Shown here piece after piece: positions 46,985 through 56,622 of a stretch of DNA of 64,000 nt. Each line of letters begins with the position of its first letter. The stretch's first letter is position 1. The DNA lies in the NCBI RefSeq assembly GCF_003002895.1, contig NZ_PVTI01000003.1, positions 157,063 through 221,062 of the forward strand. The letters run 5' to 3'. The position numbers and the translations under genes were made by a program. This DNA is from Knoellia remsis. GTDB taxonomy: Bacteria; Actinomycetota; Actinomycetes; Actinomycetales; Dermatophilaceae. Under the pieces are notes generated by a model. That model was not told the DNA's origin, ran no database searches, and saw only the letters and a list, made by a program, of their open reading frames with translations.

Positions 46985-49900
46985 GCTCGTCCTCGCCCGG
47001 GAGGTCGGGCCAGACCGTCTCCCCCGTCGTGGCGTAGTAGAACGCACCCTTGATGCGTTCCGGGGCGATACCGCGCAGCCGCGCCCACGCGAGCCGGTAT
47101 GCCGCGAGCTGCAGCGCGCGCACGCGTGCCGCTTCCCCGGTCGGTCGGGACCCGGTCTTCCAGTCGACGATGACCCAGTCGGCGTCGGCCACGTCCCGGA
47201 AGACCGCGTCCACGCGCCCGCGGACGGCGATGCCGTCGATGACGGTCTCGAGCGCCGTCTCGATCTCGACCGGCTCACGTCCGGCCCACTCGCTGGCGAG
47301 GAACCGCTCACGCATGGCGGGGAGGTCCGCGTCGGCCATGGGGTCGTCGTCGGCGTTGCCGGGCAGGTCGAACAGGTCGACGATCGCGGCCCGCGCGTAG
47401 TGCTCCTCGACCCAGGCGTGGAAGGCAGTCCCCCGGCGCGCCGCGGCCGCGGGGGCGGCCGGCATCGGGCGGCGGAGCTGGGCGGTGAACTCCTCCGGGT
47501 CCCGGGCGAAGGCCACGAGCGCCGAGGTCGACAGGTGGGGCGGCAGCTCGACGACCTCGGCATGCCGTGAGGCCCGTGCTTCGCGCTCCGCGAGGAGCAC
47601 GTCGAGCTCGTCGCCGTAGGGGTCGGCACGCCTGCTCTCGTCGGCCTGGCCGCCGGACCCATCGGCGCCGTCCTCGGCTGCGGCGATGGCCACCGCCGCA
47701 GCTGCGGCTCGCGGTCTGCGGTGGGCGACGTGGTCGACCGGCCAGTGGAACTCGGCGCCGTCCTCCGCGCCCGGCTTCTCCAGAGGTGAGTCGTCCGCCG
47801 GCGGGACCGGGAGGTCGGTCCACGGACCGCGACGCACCGGCATACGACCGGTGTCCTCGGCACCCTCGGCGAGCTCGACGACCTCGTCGAGGAATCGGGA
47901 GGTGACCCGCGGGGTCTTGGGGCGACTCCAGACGCTCGCGGTGAGGAGCAGGGCGTGGCGGGCCCGGGTCGCCGCGACGTAGGCGAGACGGCGCTCCTCC
48001 TCCAGCGCGTGCGCCCCACCGTCGAGCGCGAACCGCTCGAGCCTGGCGTGGAGGTCGTCCCACCCGTCGGCGCTGAGCCAGCCGAGGTCGGGCAGGCCGT
48101 CACGGTCACCGCGCAGGGCGTGCGGGAGGCCGCCGTCGCGCAGCCCGGCGAGCCACGCCTTGTCCTTGGGCTCGCCGAGGCGCCACTGCCCGTCCTTGAA
48201 CTGTGGCGTGTGCAGGTTGTGCGCGGGGAACGTGCTCTCGACGAGGGCGGGCACGGCGACGACATCCCACTCCAGCCCCTTCGCGGCGTGGACGGTCATC
48301 ACCTGGACGGCGTCCGGGGTGGCGTCGGCGTAGCCGCGCTCGAGGCCCCGCTCCTCCTCGATCGCGGCGGCGACCCAGTCGAGGAACCCGCCGAGCGTCG
48401 CCCGGTCGGCACTCTGCGCGAACTGGGCCGCGACGTCCGCGAAGGCGTCGAGGTGCGCCCGGGCCGCCGCCGGCGTGTACTCCGGCCGGCTCAGCACCTC
48501 GATGTCGAGACCGAGCTCCTGCTCCGCCTCGAGGACGAGGTCCGCGAGCGGGAGGAAGGTGAGCGAGCGCAGCCGACGCACCACGTCGCGCAGCCCTGCG
48601 AGGCGCTGGCGCGCGACGTCTCCGAGGTGCTGACCGTCCTGTCCCACCCAGCCGATCGGCGGCGGGTCGTCGAGGGCCTCGACGATGCTCGGGCTGTCGG
48701 CCGCGTCGGGTGCGAGATCCCGTTCGCGCCGGTCGATGCCTCCGCTGCGGTGGTGCTGCTGCTCGCGCGACCAGGCCGCGAGCGCGTCGAGGTCGGCGAT
48801 GCCGAGGCGCATCCGCGGTCCCGTGAGCAGCCGCATGAGGTGGTCGCCGCGCGCCGGGTCCTGGACGACGTGGAGCAGCGCGACGAGGTCCTCGACCTCG
48901 GGGGTGAGCAGTAGACCGCCCAGGCCGACGACCTCGTGCGGTATGCCGTGTTCCTCCAGTGCCGCGGTGACCGTGGCGAACTCGGCCCGCTTGCGGCAGA
49001 GGACGGCGGCGCTCACCGGGCCCCGGGAGCGCTGCGCGGTCAGCCACCGGGCGATGTGGTCGGCCTCGTCAGCGGCGGTGAGGAGGCGGGCGACCTCGAC
49101 GGTGCCGGTGTCGGCGCCGGGCCGGGCCGAGAGGGGCTGCACCGGGACCCGAGATACCTCGCGCAGCGGGGCGGCGACGTGGTTGGCCGCGTCGAGGATG
49201 GCGGTGTCGTTGCGCCAGCTCGTCGAGAGGCTCAGGACCTGCGCCGGCTCGGGGTCGGCGAACTCGTCGGCGAACCGGGCCAGCGTCGTCGCGCTCGCCC
49301 CGCGCCAGCCGTAGATCGACTGGTGGGGGTCACCGACCGCGGTGACGGCGCCAGTCGCCCCGGGCGATTGGTAGAGCGCCTTGAGCAACATCAGCTGCGC
49401 CTCGGACGTGTCCTGGAACTCGTCGAGGAGGACGACCCGGTGGCGAGCACGCTCGATCGCGCCGATGTCGTCGAAGTCCATCGCCAGCCGGGCCGCGAGG
49501 GCGAGCTGGTCGGCGAAGTCCATGGCGTCGCGACTGCGCTTGAGCTGCTGGTATCGCTCGACGATGGGGACGATGGCCCGCCGCAGACGCAGGTTGGTGA
49601 TCTCGGCCCGGGCTGGGTTGACCTTGCGCTTGGTCTCGCCGGGCTCCATCGTCTCGAGGTGCTGGATTACCCGATCCAGGTGTGCCGCAACGGATTCCGG
49701 CGTCTGCAGGTGTTCGGCCATCTCGCCGGCGAGGTCGACGACCGCGGCGGTGACGGTGGACTCGGCCTTCTCGACCTCGTCCATCGGCCCGTCGTAGCGG
49801 GACACGGCCTCGTGGGCGAGCTGCCACGCGGCCGCCTCGGACAGCAGGCGCGTGTCGGACTCGTAGCCGAGTCGGAGGCCGTGCTCGCGAACGATGCGGC

Positions 49901-50348
49901 CGGCATACGAGTGATAGGTCGAGACGGTGACGGCGCTGCCGAGCGCCGCGGCACCGTCGACCTCGGGAGGCGTCCACAGACCGGCGGTGCGCAACTGGGC
50001 GAGGCGTCCGCCGATGCGTTCGGCGAGCTCGGTGGCCGCCTTGCGGGTGAAGGTGAGGCCGAGGACGTCCTCCGGCTCGAGGAACCCGTTGGCGACGAGC
50101 CAGACGACGCGAGCGGCCATCGTCTCGGTCTTGCCGGAGCCGGCCCCGGCGATGACGAGCAGCGGCCGCATCGGGGCCTCGATGACGGCAGTCTGCTCGG
50201 GGGTCGGCCGGTGTGGGAGTCCGATGGCGTCGGCGACTTCGGCTGCCGTGTAGCGAACCTTCTGCGTGCTCGCCATCGGGACCGAGGACGTCGCCGGCCC
50301 GGAGGCCGCATCGGAGGCTGTGGTGGTCGCCGGGGACGGCGTGGTCAC
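46950..50348 (-). CDS. adnB: AdnB helicase-nuclease subunit
   Basis: 1132 aa. An SF1A helicase core has Walker A GAGSGKTE, LLDEFQDTS, VGDPHQSIYGWRG and YVAATRARHAL. The C-terminal PD-(D/E)xK nuclease has DAVFRDVADADWVIVDWKTG and a downstream QLAAYRLAW box. AdnAB resects double-strand breaks in place of RecBCD. GTG 50348 overlaps the adnA stop (GTGA), so translation is coupled. It corresponds to Rv3201c. Confidence 0.94.
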   Translation of the reverse strand: MTTPSPATTTASDAASGPATSSVPMASTQKVRYTAAEVADAIGLPHRPTPEQTAVIEAPMRPLLVIAGAGSGKTETMAARVVWLVANGFLEPEDVLGLTFTRKAATELAERIGGRLAQLRTAGLWTPPEVDGAAALGSAVTVSTYHSYAGRIVREHGLRLGYESDTRLLSEAAAWQLAHEAVSRYDGPMDEVEKAESTVTAAVVDLAGEMAEHLQTPESVAAHLDRVIQHLETMEPGETKRKVNPARAEITNLRLRRAIVPIVERYQQLKRSRDAMDFADQLALAARLAMDFDDIGAIERARHRVVLLDEFQDTSEAQLMLLKALYQSPGATGAVTAVGDPHQSIYGWRGASATTLARFADEFADPEPAQVLSLSTSWRNDTAILDAANHVAAPLREVSRVPVQPLSARPGADTGTVEVARLLTAADEADHIARWLTAQRSRGPVSAAVLCRKRAEFATVTAALEEHGIPHEVVGLGGLLLTPEVEDLVALLHVVQDPARGDHLMRLLTGPRMRLGIADLDALAAWSREQQHHRSGGIDRRERDLAPDAADSPSIVEALDDPPPIGWVGQDGQHLGDVARQRLAGLRDVVRRLRSLTFLPLADLVLEAEQELGLDIEVLSRPEYTPAAARAHLDAFADVAAQFAQSADRATLGGFLDWVAAAIEEERGLERGYADATPDAVQVMTVHAAKGLEWDVVAVPALVESTFPAHNLHTPQFKDGQWRLGEPKDKAWLAGLRDGGLPHALRGDRDGLPDLGWLSADGWDDLHARLERFALDGGAHALEEERRLAYVAATRARHALLLTASVWSRPKTPRVTSRFLDEVVELAEGAEDTGRMPVRRGPWTDLPVPPADDSPLEKPGAEDGAEFHWPVDHVAHRRPRAAAAAVAIAAAEDGADGSGGQADESRRADPYGDELDVLLAEREARASRHAEVVELPPHLSTSALVAFARDPEEFTAQLRRPMPAAPAAAARRGTAFHAWVEEHYARAAIVDLFDLPGNADDDPMADADLPAMRERFLASEWAGREPVEIETALETVIDGIAVRGRVDAVFRDVADADWVIVDWKTGSRPTGEAARVRALQLAAYRLAWARLRGIAPERIKGAFYYATTGETVWPDLPGEDELSALLAAVPRP

Positions 50349-53300
50349 AGGGCCCTCCCCTCGGGCTGGGCCGGGCACGAGGACCGGACGGGACAGACGC
50401 GGCAGTTGTCCTCGCTGGGGGTCGCCGTGAACGTCGCGCCGCCCATCGCCTCACCGGTCTCGGCGACCAGCCGGCGTGCCCAGTCCGGCTCGGGGTCCTC
50501 GCTGAGGGGCGGCTGCACCTGCATGGTGGTCTTCTGTCCGGCGGCCCGGCCGAGGTGCAGGAGCGCCGCACCGGCCGACGCCGTCGTCGGGACCTCGACG
50601 TCGGCGAAGCCGCCTTCGGTCACGGCGAGCTGGTATGCGCCGAGCTGCCCGTGCCGCGGCACATCAGCGTTGCGAGGCTTGCTCGAGCCGGTCTTGTAGT
50701 CGACGACGCGGACGGCGCCGTCGGGTCCGACGTCGAGCCGGTCGACCTTGCCGTCGAGGACGACACGGCCGAGCTCGACCCGCATCTTCGCCTCGGCAGC
50801 GAGCCGGTGCCAGCCCTGGCTCCGGCTCTCGTCGAAGAAGCGTGCGAGCCGGTCGAGCATCCGCCCGGCCTCGCGGTGCTTGAGATCCGTCGACCACCCC
50901 GGCGGAAGGCCGAGGCGAGGCCAGCGCTCGTCGAGGTCGCGACGCATCGACTCGGCGTCGCGGTCGCCCTCCTCGGCGATCTCGTGGACGAGCGTGCCGA
51001 TGTCGCGCTGGCCGATCATCGGGCCGTCGCCCCCGGCGGTGGTGAGCGCCCACCGCAGCTGGCAGGAGCCGAATCCCTCGATGGCCGACGGCCCGAGCCG
51101 GACGGACGCGTCGGGCGAACGGCGGGGGCGGTCGTCCGTCGGCTCGTGCAGCACCCACCACGACTGCGGGTCCGCGCCCGGGACGCCGGCGCGGGCCAGG
51201 CGCGCGAGCCCGGTGATCGCTGCCCCGCGTCGGCGGGGGTCGGGGCCGACGACGTCCCGGCGCAGCGCTCCGACGAGAGCTGGGAGGGTGAGAGGCCGGC
51301 TCCAGTCGGTCGGCGGACGCCGGTCGACTCCCTCCGACAGGGGGTCGACCACATCGAGGTAGGGCGAGGGCTGTTCGTCCTCACTCCGCACCGCGGTGAC
51401 GAGCAGCGACTGCCGGGCGCGAGACACGGCGACGTGGAAGAGGCGGGTCTCGTCGTGGCGCACTGCCGCGAGCGCGGCGCGGTGGCCGCCGTCACGACCG
51501 CGCACGACGTCGACGAGATCCTGGGACCCGAGGAGCGAGCCGCGCAGTCGCAGGTCTGGCCAGCTGCCCTCCTGCACCCCGGCGACGACGACGTGGTCCC
51601 ACTCGCGACCGGCTGCGGACTGCGGCGTGAGCAGGGAGACGCTGTCACCGGCGGGCGCGCGGTCGGCGAGGGTGTCGGCCGGGACGTCCTGCCCGAGGAT
51701 GTGCTCGAGGAACCCATCGGGGGTTGCCCCGGGGAGCCGTTCGGCGAAGGTCGCGGCGGCCCGGAGCAGCGCGAGGGTCGCGTCGAGGTCCCGGTCGGCC
51801 CGGGCGCCGGCCACGCCGCCCGCGAGGGCGGTGTCGCGCCAGGTCGGACCGAGACGCGAGGCGTCCCACATCGCCCAGAGGATGTCCTCGGCGGTGACGC
51901 CGGCGGCCCAGCCGCCATCGTCGCCTCGGGCCGCGTCGACGCCCGCGAGGATGACCCGGCCGACCCGCTGGACGGCGCGTCCGTCCGGGCCGAGCCGGTC
52001 GTGAACGGCCGGGCGCAGCAGCACCTCGGCGAGGAGCTCGTCGCTCGTGCGCGAACCGCCGGCGTCGAGCTCGTCACGGCGCAGGGCCCGCCGCAGCCGG
52101 CGCAGCTCGACCGGGTCGGCGCCACCGAGCGGGGAGACGAGCGCGTCGATGGCGACCTCGACCGGCACCTCCTCGGTCCGCCCCAGCGCGAGGTCGACGA
52201 CGACCTGGAAGAGGGTGAGGAAGGGACGGACCGCCGGCTCGTCACGCACGGGCAGCTCTGCCTCGGCCGCGCCGACGGGGACCCCGGCCGAGCGCAGGGC
52301 GCGCCGCAGAGTGGCGCTGCGGGCCTGCCCGCGGACGATGACGGCCATCTCGGACCACGGCACACCGTCGAGCAGGTGGGCGGCCCGGAGCCGGGAGGCG
52401 ATGAACCCGGCCTCGGCGCTCGCCGAGCGCAGGACATGTGCCTCGACACTGCCCGACGTCCCCGCCGCGGTGTCGGCGTGCTCGACCCGCCGGTGGGTGC
52501 CGTCGCCGAGGACCCCGACGTGGCCGGCGACGGCCTGGGCGACCTCTCGCAGGCGGCGTGGCTGCCGGTGGCTGCGCGGGAGCAGGAGGGTGGGGCCGTC
52601 ACCGAGGACGGGCCACTCCCGCGCGAGAAGTGTGGGGTCGCCGCCGCGGAAGGTCTGGGTCGCGCTGTCCGGGTCGCCGACGAGGACGACGCCTGCACCC
52701 GGCGCGACACGGCGGAGCACCTCGAGCAGCCGCAGCGCCGCCGGCGTCATCTCCTGGGCGTCGTCGACGACGACGAGACGCAGGTCGGAGACGGTCGCGT
52801 CGGCGAGACCGTCGTCGTGCGCGAGGGCGTCGGCGGCGGCGCCGAGGATCCAGGCAGGGTCGAAGGCACCGGGGGTGAGCAGGGCGGTCACCTCGTCGTA
52901 CTCCCGCAGCACGTCGGCGCCCGCCACCCACTCGTCACGGCCGTGCTCGCGGCCGAGCCTCGTGAGGTCGTCGGGGTCGAGCCCGAGCTCGACGGCGCGC
53001 ATGAGCAGGTCACGCAGCTCGGCACGGAACGCGCGTGTCGGGAGGGCCAGCCGCACCCGCTCGGGCCACGGCGGCGCGGGGCGTTCGCCGGCGGCGTGCC
53101 CGGCGAGGAGCTCGCGGATGACCACGTCCTGTTCGGGCCCGGTGAGGAGCCGGGGTGCCGGGTCGCCGTCGAGTGCCGCGGCGGCGCGCAGGACCCCGAA
53201 CCCGAAGGACGGGAACGTGCGCGCCAGCGGCTCGGTCGAGGTGCCGCCGACGCGGGCAGTGACCTGGTCACGCAGACGTGCGGCGCCGCGGCGGGAGGCG

Positions 53301-53545
53301 CCGATGAGGAGGCACTGCTCGGGTCGGATGCCCTCTGCCACGTGGCGGGCGACGAGCTCGACCGCGACGGTCGACTTGCCGGTGCCGGGTGCACCGAGGA
53401 CGCGCAGGACACCCGTGCCGCGCCAGGACGCGACGGACTCCTGGACGGCGTCGAGCTCGGGCGCCGCGGCAGCGGCGGCGGGAGCACGTCTCAGGGTCAG
53501 CACGCGTCCGATCCCATCACGCCGCACCGACACCGGCCTGCCCAC
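50345..53545 (-). CDS. adnA: AdnA helicase-nuclease subunit
   Basis: 1066 aa. The helicase half has Walker A GAPGTGKSTVAVEL and VVVDDAQEMT (a diverged DExQ motif). The RecB-like nuclease ends in VRVVDYKTGSSKP. Four cysteines, one in GFGSCQLRW and three in NCRVCPVRSSC, match the Fe-S staple of AddB/AdnA-type nucleases. The lead motor in mycobacteria is AdnB, with AdnA supplying the second nuclease. GTG 53545 is near a 32-bp repeat array. Confidence 0.93.
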   Translation of the reverse strand: MGRPVSVRRDGIGRVLTLRRAPAAAAAAPELDAVQESVASWRGTGVLRVLGAPGTGKSTVAVELVARHVAEGIRPEQCLLIGASRRGAARLRDQVTARVGGTSTEPLARTFPSFGFGVLRAAAALDGDPAPRLLTGPEQDVVIRELLAGHAAGERPAPPWPERVRLALPTRAFRAELRDLLMRAVELGLDPDDLTRLGREHGRDEWVAGADVLREYDEVTALLTPGAFDPAWILGAAADALAHDDGLADATVSDLRLVVVDDAQEMTPAALRLLEVLRRVAPGAGVVLVGDPDSATQTFRGGDPTLLAREWPVLGDGPTLLLPRSHRQPRRLREVAQAVAGHVGVLGDGTHRRVEHADTAAGTSGSVEAHVLRSASAEAGFIASRLRAAHLLDGVPWSEMAVIVRGQARSATLRRALRSAGVPVGAAEAELPVRDEPAVRPFLTLFQVVVDLALGRTEEVPVEVAIDALVSPLGGADPVELRRLRRALRRDELDAGGSRTSDELLAEVLLRPAVHDRLGPDGRAVQRVGRVILAGVDAARGDDGGWAAGVTAEDILWAMWDASRLGPTWRDTALAGGVAGARADRDLDATLALLRAAATFAERLPGATPDGFLEHILGQDVPADTLADRAPAGDSVSLLTPQSAAGREWDHVVVAGVQEGSWPDLRLRGSLLGSQDLVDVVRGRDGGHRAALAAVRHDETRLFHVAVSRARQSLLVTAVRSEDEQPSPYLDVVDPLSEGVDRRPPTDWSRPLTLPALVGALRRDVVGPDPRRRGAAITGLARLARAGVPGADPQSWWVLHEPTDDRPRRSPDASVRLGPSAIEGFGSCQLRWALTTAGGDGPMIGQRDIGTLVHEIAEEGDRDAESMRRDLDERWPRLGLPPGWSTDLKHREAGRMLDRLARFFDESRSQGWHRLAAEAKMRVELGRVVLDGKVDRLDVGPDGAVRVVDYKTGSSKPRNADVPRHGQLGAYQLAVTEGGFADVEVPTTASAGAALLHLGRAAGQKTTMQVQPPLSEDPEPDWARRLVAETGEAMGGATFTATPSEDNCRVCPVRSSCPAQPEGRAL

Positions 53546-53601
53546 GGGTATGCCCGCTCGCCACGGTCTCGCTCACAAAGGTGCCTTTGCTCCCGTATGC
53601 C

Positions 53602-53735
53602 GGAGCACATGTGGTTGTTTGCTTCCGCCCGCTGGAGCACATGTGGTTGTTTGCTCCTGCCCGCTGGAGCACGTGTGGTTATTTGCTCCCGTATGCCGGA
53701 GCACATGTGGTTGTTTGCTCCCGTGTCCCGGAGCA
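53602..53735. repeat. 32-bp tandem palindromic repeat array in the adnA upstream region
   Basis: GGAGCA-N12-TGCTCC hairpin units start every 32 bp at 53602, 53634, 53666 and 53698, with a fifth partial unit at 53730. Conserved 24-bp cores are joined by 8-bp linkers of two types, CGTATGCC and (C/T)GCCCGCT, plus a variant CGTGTCCC. The flanks CCTTTGCTCC (53584-53593) and GGAGCAAAGG (53730-53739) are perfect inverted repeats that bound the array. Confidence 0.92.
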
Positions 53736-53755
53736 AAGGAACCTCTCGGAGAGGG

Positions 53756-55030
53756 TCAGTACGTCGGCAGGCTCGGGTCGATCTCCCGGACCCACGCCAG
53801 GACTCCCCCGGCCACGTCGACCGCATCCACCCCGCGCCCGCGCAGGATCCGCACCGCCTCCGCCGACCGCCCACCCGACTTGCAGTGCACATAGACCGGT
53901 ATGCCGTCCGCGGCCTCCGCGGGCAGCTCACCGCTGCCGTCGCGGACCTTCCCCAGCGGCAACGGCACCGCGCCGGGGATGACGACAACATCCCGCTCGG
54001 CGGGCTCGCGCACGTCGACGAGGACGAAGTCGACCCGACCGGCCTCCCGCGCCGCGAGGAGGTCGGCGAGCTCCGCCACCGGCACGGACGGCATACCGTC
54101 CCCCGAAGCAGCGGGATTGTCTCCTGAATCCGCGGGATCCATTGTCCCGGAAGGCAACTCGGCACCCAAGGGCCGCAACGGATCGGCCTGCGCGCCGCAC
54201 ACGACACACGCCGGGTCGGCCGCCACGGCGATCGTCCCCCACTCCTGGCGCCACGCGTCGTGGACGAGAACCCGACCCACGAGCGGCTCACCTCCGCCGA
54301 CGAGCAGCTTGACGACCTCCTCGGCCATGACCGACCCCACCGCACCGACGCTCGCGCCGAGCACCCCGCCGGTCGAGCACGACGGCACCGCCCCTGGCGC
54401 CGGCGGCTCCGGAAAGACGCACCGCAGGCACGGCCCCACCCCGGCCCACCACACGCTCACCTGCGCGTCGTGGCGATAGACCGACCCCCACACGTGCGGC
54501 ACCCCGAGGCGCGCGCACGCGTCACCGACGAGATACCGCGTCGGGAAGTTGTCGGCCCCGTCCACCACCACGTCGTGGTCGGCCATGAGCGCCAGCACGT
54601 TCTCGGCACTCAGCCGCTCTCCCACGGACACGACCTCGACCCCCGGGGCGAGCGCCGCCACGGCATCAACCGCCGACTCCACCTTGGGCCGCCCGACGTC
54701 GGCGACGCCGTGCACGACCTGCCGCTGCAGGTTGGTCTCGTCGACGACGTCGTCGTCCACCACCGTGATCCGGCCGACGCCCGCGGCCGCGAGATAGAGC
54801 AGCACCGGCGACCCGAGCCCACCCGCCCCGACGACGAGCACCCGCCCCGAACGCAACCGCCGCTGCCCCTCGTCCCCGACGCCGGGAAGGATGACGTGCC
54901 GCGCGTAGCGCGTCCGCTCCTGCGCACTCAGCTCCGCACCGAGCGGTGCCAGCGGCGGGAACGGCGGGAACGACGCCGAGCCGTCGACATGCCCCGGCAG
55001 CGCACGGCGCGCGAACGGCATACGGTCCAC
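53756..55030 (-). CDS. moeZ: MoeZ/MoeB adenylyltransferase-sulfurtransferase
   Basis: 424 aa: an N-terminal ThiF/E1 domain (VLVVGAGGLGSPVLLYL, the zinc pairs CLRCVF and CVVCG, and the active-site Cys in PSCSTGGVLG) and a C-terminal rhodanese domain with YVHCKSGGRS. It activates ThiS/MoaD/CysO-like carriers and transfers sulphur. GTG 55030 follows a TATCGT -10-like box by about seven bases, suggesting a leaderless transcript; ATG 55021 is the alternative. It diverges from TetR and lies upstream of adnA. Confidence 0.93.
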   Translation of the reverse strand: MDRMPFARRALPGHVDGSASFPPFPPLAPLGAELSAQERTRYARHVILPGVGDEGQRRLRSGRVLVVGAGGLGSPVLLYLAAAGVGRITVVDDDVVDETNLQRQVVHGVADVGRPKVESAVDAVAALAPGVEVVSVGERLSAENVLALMADHDVVVDGADNFPTRYLVGDACARLGVPHVWGSVYRHDAQVSVWWAGVGPCLRCVFPEPPAPGAVPSCSTGGVLGASVGAVGSVMAEEVVKLLVGGGEPLVGRVLVHDAWRQEWGTIAVAADPACVVCGAQADPLRPLGAELPSGTMDPADSGDNPAASGDGMPSVPVAELADLLAAREAGRVDFVLVDVREPAERDVVVIPGAVPLPLGKVRDGSGELPAEAADGIPVYVHCKSGGRSAEAVRILRGRGVDAVDVAGGVLAWVREIDPSLPTY

Positions 55031-55120
55031 GCCCGCCACGATACGTCGATGCGGGACCACACCCCTCCGACGTTCCGTACCATGACACCCACCCCGCGAC
55101 AGCCACACTGGAGGAGCGCC

Positions 55121-55762
55121 ATGGACCCGAGCACCCCGCGCGGACAGCGCATGCCCCGCTCCGAACGCCGTGCCCAGCTCCTCGGCGCCGCCCAGGCCGT
55201 CTTCGTCGACCGCGGCTACCACGCCGCCGCCATGGACGACATCGCCGACCACGCCGGAGTCTCCAAGCCCGTTCTCTACCAGCACTTCCCGGGCAAGCTC
55301 GAGCTCTACCTCGCCCTCCTCGACGAGAACTGCGAGACGCTCGAGGGACTCGTCCGCGAGGCCCTCGCCCAGCCCACCGACGACAACCACGACCGCGTCG
55401 CCGCGACGGTGCAGGCCTACTTCGACTTCGTCTCGCGCGAGGGGGCGGCGTTCCGGATGATCTTCGAGTCCGACCTCACGAGCGAGCCGCAGGTGCGCGC
55501 CCGCCTCGACGCCCTCGAGCTGAGCTGCGCCGAGGCCGTCGCCGAGGTCATCGCCCACGACTCCGGCATCCCCGACGAGCACGCCATGATCCTCGCCACC
55601 GGCCTCGCCGGCATGTCCCAGATCACCGCACGCAACTGGCTCGCCGCCGAGTCCGACCTCGACCGCGACCAGGCGAGCGCGCTCGTCACCGAGCTCATGT
55701 GGCGCGGCATCGGCTCGCTGCCGATGGTGGGCGGGGAACGAACCGAACCCGCGCGCGGTTAG
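55121..55762 (+). CDS. TetR-family transcriptional regulator
   Basis: 213 aa. The N-terminal HTH runs MDDIADHAGVSKPVLYQHF with a typical FVDRGY helix before it. The C-terminal ligand domain holds AYFDFVSREGAAFRMIFES. It corresponds by position to Rv3208. GAGGAG is five bases upstream of ATG 55121. Its target could be the divergent moeZ or its own promoter; no clear operator was picked out. Confidence 0.9.
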   Translation: MDPSTPRGQRMPRSERRAQLLGAAQAVFVDRGYHAAAMDDIADHAGVSKPVLYQHFPGKLELYLALLDENCETLEGLVREALAQPTDDNHDRVAATVQAYFDFVSREGAAFRMIFESDLTSEPQVRARLDALELSCAEAVAEVIAHDSGIPDEHAMILATGLAGMSQITARNWLAAESDLDRDQASALVTELMWRGIGSLPMVGGERTEPARG

Positions 55763-55776
55763 CCTCGTCGTGAGTT

Positions 55777-55804
55777 CCGAGCACCCGGACGTATGCCGGA
55801 TGCT
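55777..55804. repeat. Hairpin containing the iterated octamer, between TetR and DUF3107 genes
   Basis: GAGCACCCGG-ACGTATGC-CGGATGCTC forms a near-perfect 9-10 bp stem with one mismatch. The octamer GTATGCCG (55791-55798) sits at the loop and right shoulder, as in the sodN terminator. Confidence 0.7.
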
Positions 55805-55832
55805 CACCCATCCGACGAAAGGTGCCAGACCC

Positions 55833-56057
55833 ATGGAGGTCACCATCGGCGTGCAGAACGTCGCCCGCGAGCTCAGCCTCGAGACCGACGCGTCGGCCGA
55901 GGAGGTCGCGTCCGCGATCGACGCCGCCCTCAGCGACGGAGGCGTGCTGCGCCTCACCGACAGCAAGGGACGGCAGATCCTCGTCCCCGGACGCGCCCTC
56001 GGCTGGGTCCAGGTCGGCGAGTCCGAGAAGGGTCGCGTCGGCTTCGGCCAGATCTGA
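55833..56057 (+). CDS. DUF3107 family protein (TB9.4 type)
   Basis: 74 aa; small actinobacterial protein, opening VTIGVQNVARELSLET and continuing VLRLTDSKGRQILVPG. Function is unknown; an antigen in M. tuberculosis (Rv3208A). It is placed directly after the TetR gene, as in mycobacteria. ATG 55833 has GAAAGG about ten bases upstream. Confidence 0.9.
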   Translation: MEVTIGVQNVARELSLETDASAEEVASAIDAALSDGGVLRLTDSKGRQILVPGRALGWVQVGESEKGRVGFGQI

Positions 56058-56228
56058 CGGTCGGTAACGAAACCGCGTCTGACCTGCCGTGATACGGCAC
56101 AGGTCAAGAAAAATCCTGCGGCGCGCTGCCACCCACGGACCCCGTCCGTGACATAGAGTCGACACCGTCCTGGTCGTCATCCCGACGACCACACTCGCGC
56201 CCGACTGGGCCAGAAAGGAGCGGTTCCC

Positions 56229-56498
56229 GTGATCGGAACCATCATCGGCGCCATCATCGTCGGTGCCATCATCGGAGCACTGGCTCGCCTCGTCCTGCCC
56301 GGCCGCCAGAGCATCTCGGTGCTGGTCACCGTCATCCTCGGAATCCTGGGCTCGCTCATTGCCTCCTGGCTGGTGTACCAGCTGGGTTACTCCAACGGCA
56401 ACGGCGGCTTCCAGTTCATCCCGTTCCTCGCCGGCATCGTTGTCGCCGCCCTGCTCATCGTGGGCTACGGCATGGCCACCGGCAAGCGGCAGGTCTGA
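56229..56498 (+). CDS. GlsB/YeaQ/YmgE family stress-associated membrane protein
   Basis: 89-aa hydrophobic protein with three transmembrane segments: GTIIGAIIVGAIIGALARL, VTVILGILGSLIASWLVY, and FLAGIVVAALLIVGYGMATG. The family is linked to stress response, with unknown mechanism. GTG 56229 has AAAGGAG seven bases before it. A terminator follows. Confidence 0.9.
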   Translation: MIGTIIGAIIVGAIIGALARLVLPGRQSISVLVTVILGILGSLIASWLVYQLGYSNGNGGFQFIPFLAGIVVAALLIVGYGMATGKRQV

Positions 56499-56520
56499 TC
56501 CTCCGCTCGCCAACGACGAC

Positions 56521-56553
56521 AGCGGCCCCGCACCCTCGAGGTGCGGGGCCGCT
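56521..56553. terminator. Bidirectional terminator after the GlsB-type gene
   Basis: 14-bp perfect stem (56521-56534 with 56540-56553) with a CTCGA loop, between convergent genes. A short 15-bp tandem repeat (CGTGTCCGGGCTTGC, two copies and a degenerate third) follows at 56556-56600. Confidence 0.88.
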
Positions 56554-56622
56554 GCCGTGTCCGGGCTTGCCGTGTCCGGGCTTGCCGTGTCCCGACCCCG
56601 TGTCCGCACTGAATGGGCACCC

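Noticed and set aside
53602..53735. Regularly spaced repeats that could look like a CRISPR array
   Set aside because: Linkers are only 8 bp and two types recur, so there are no unique spacers, and no cas genes are present.
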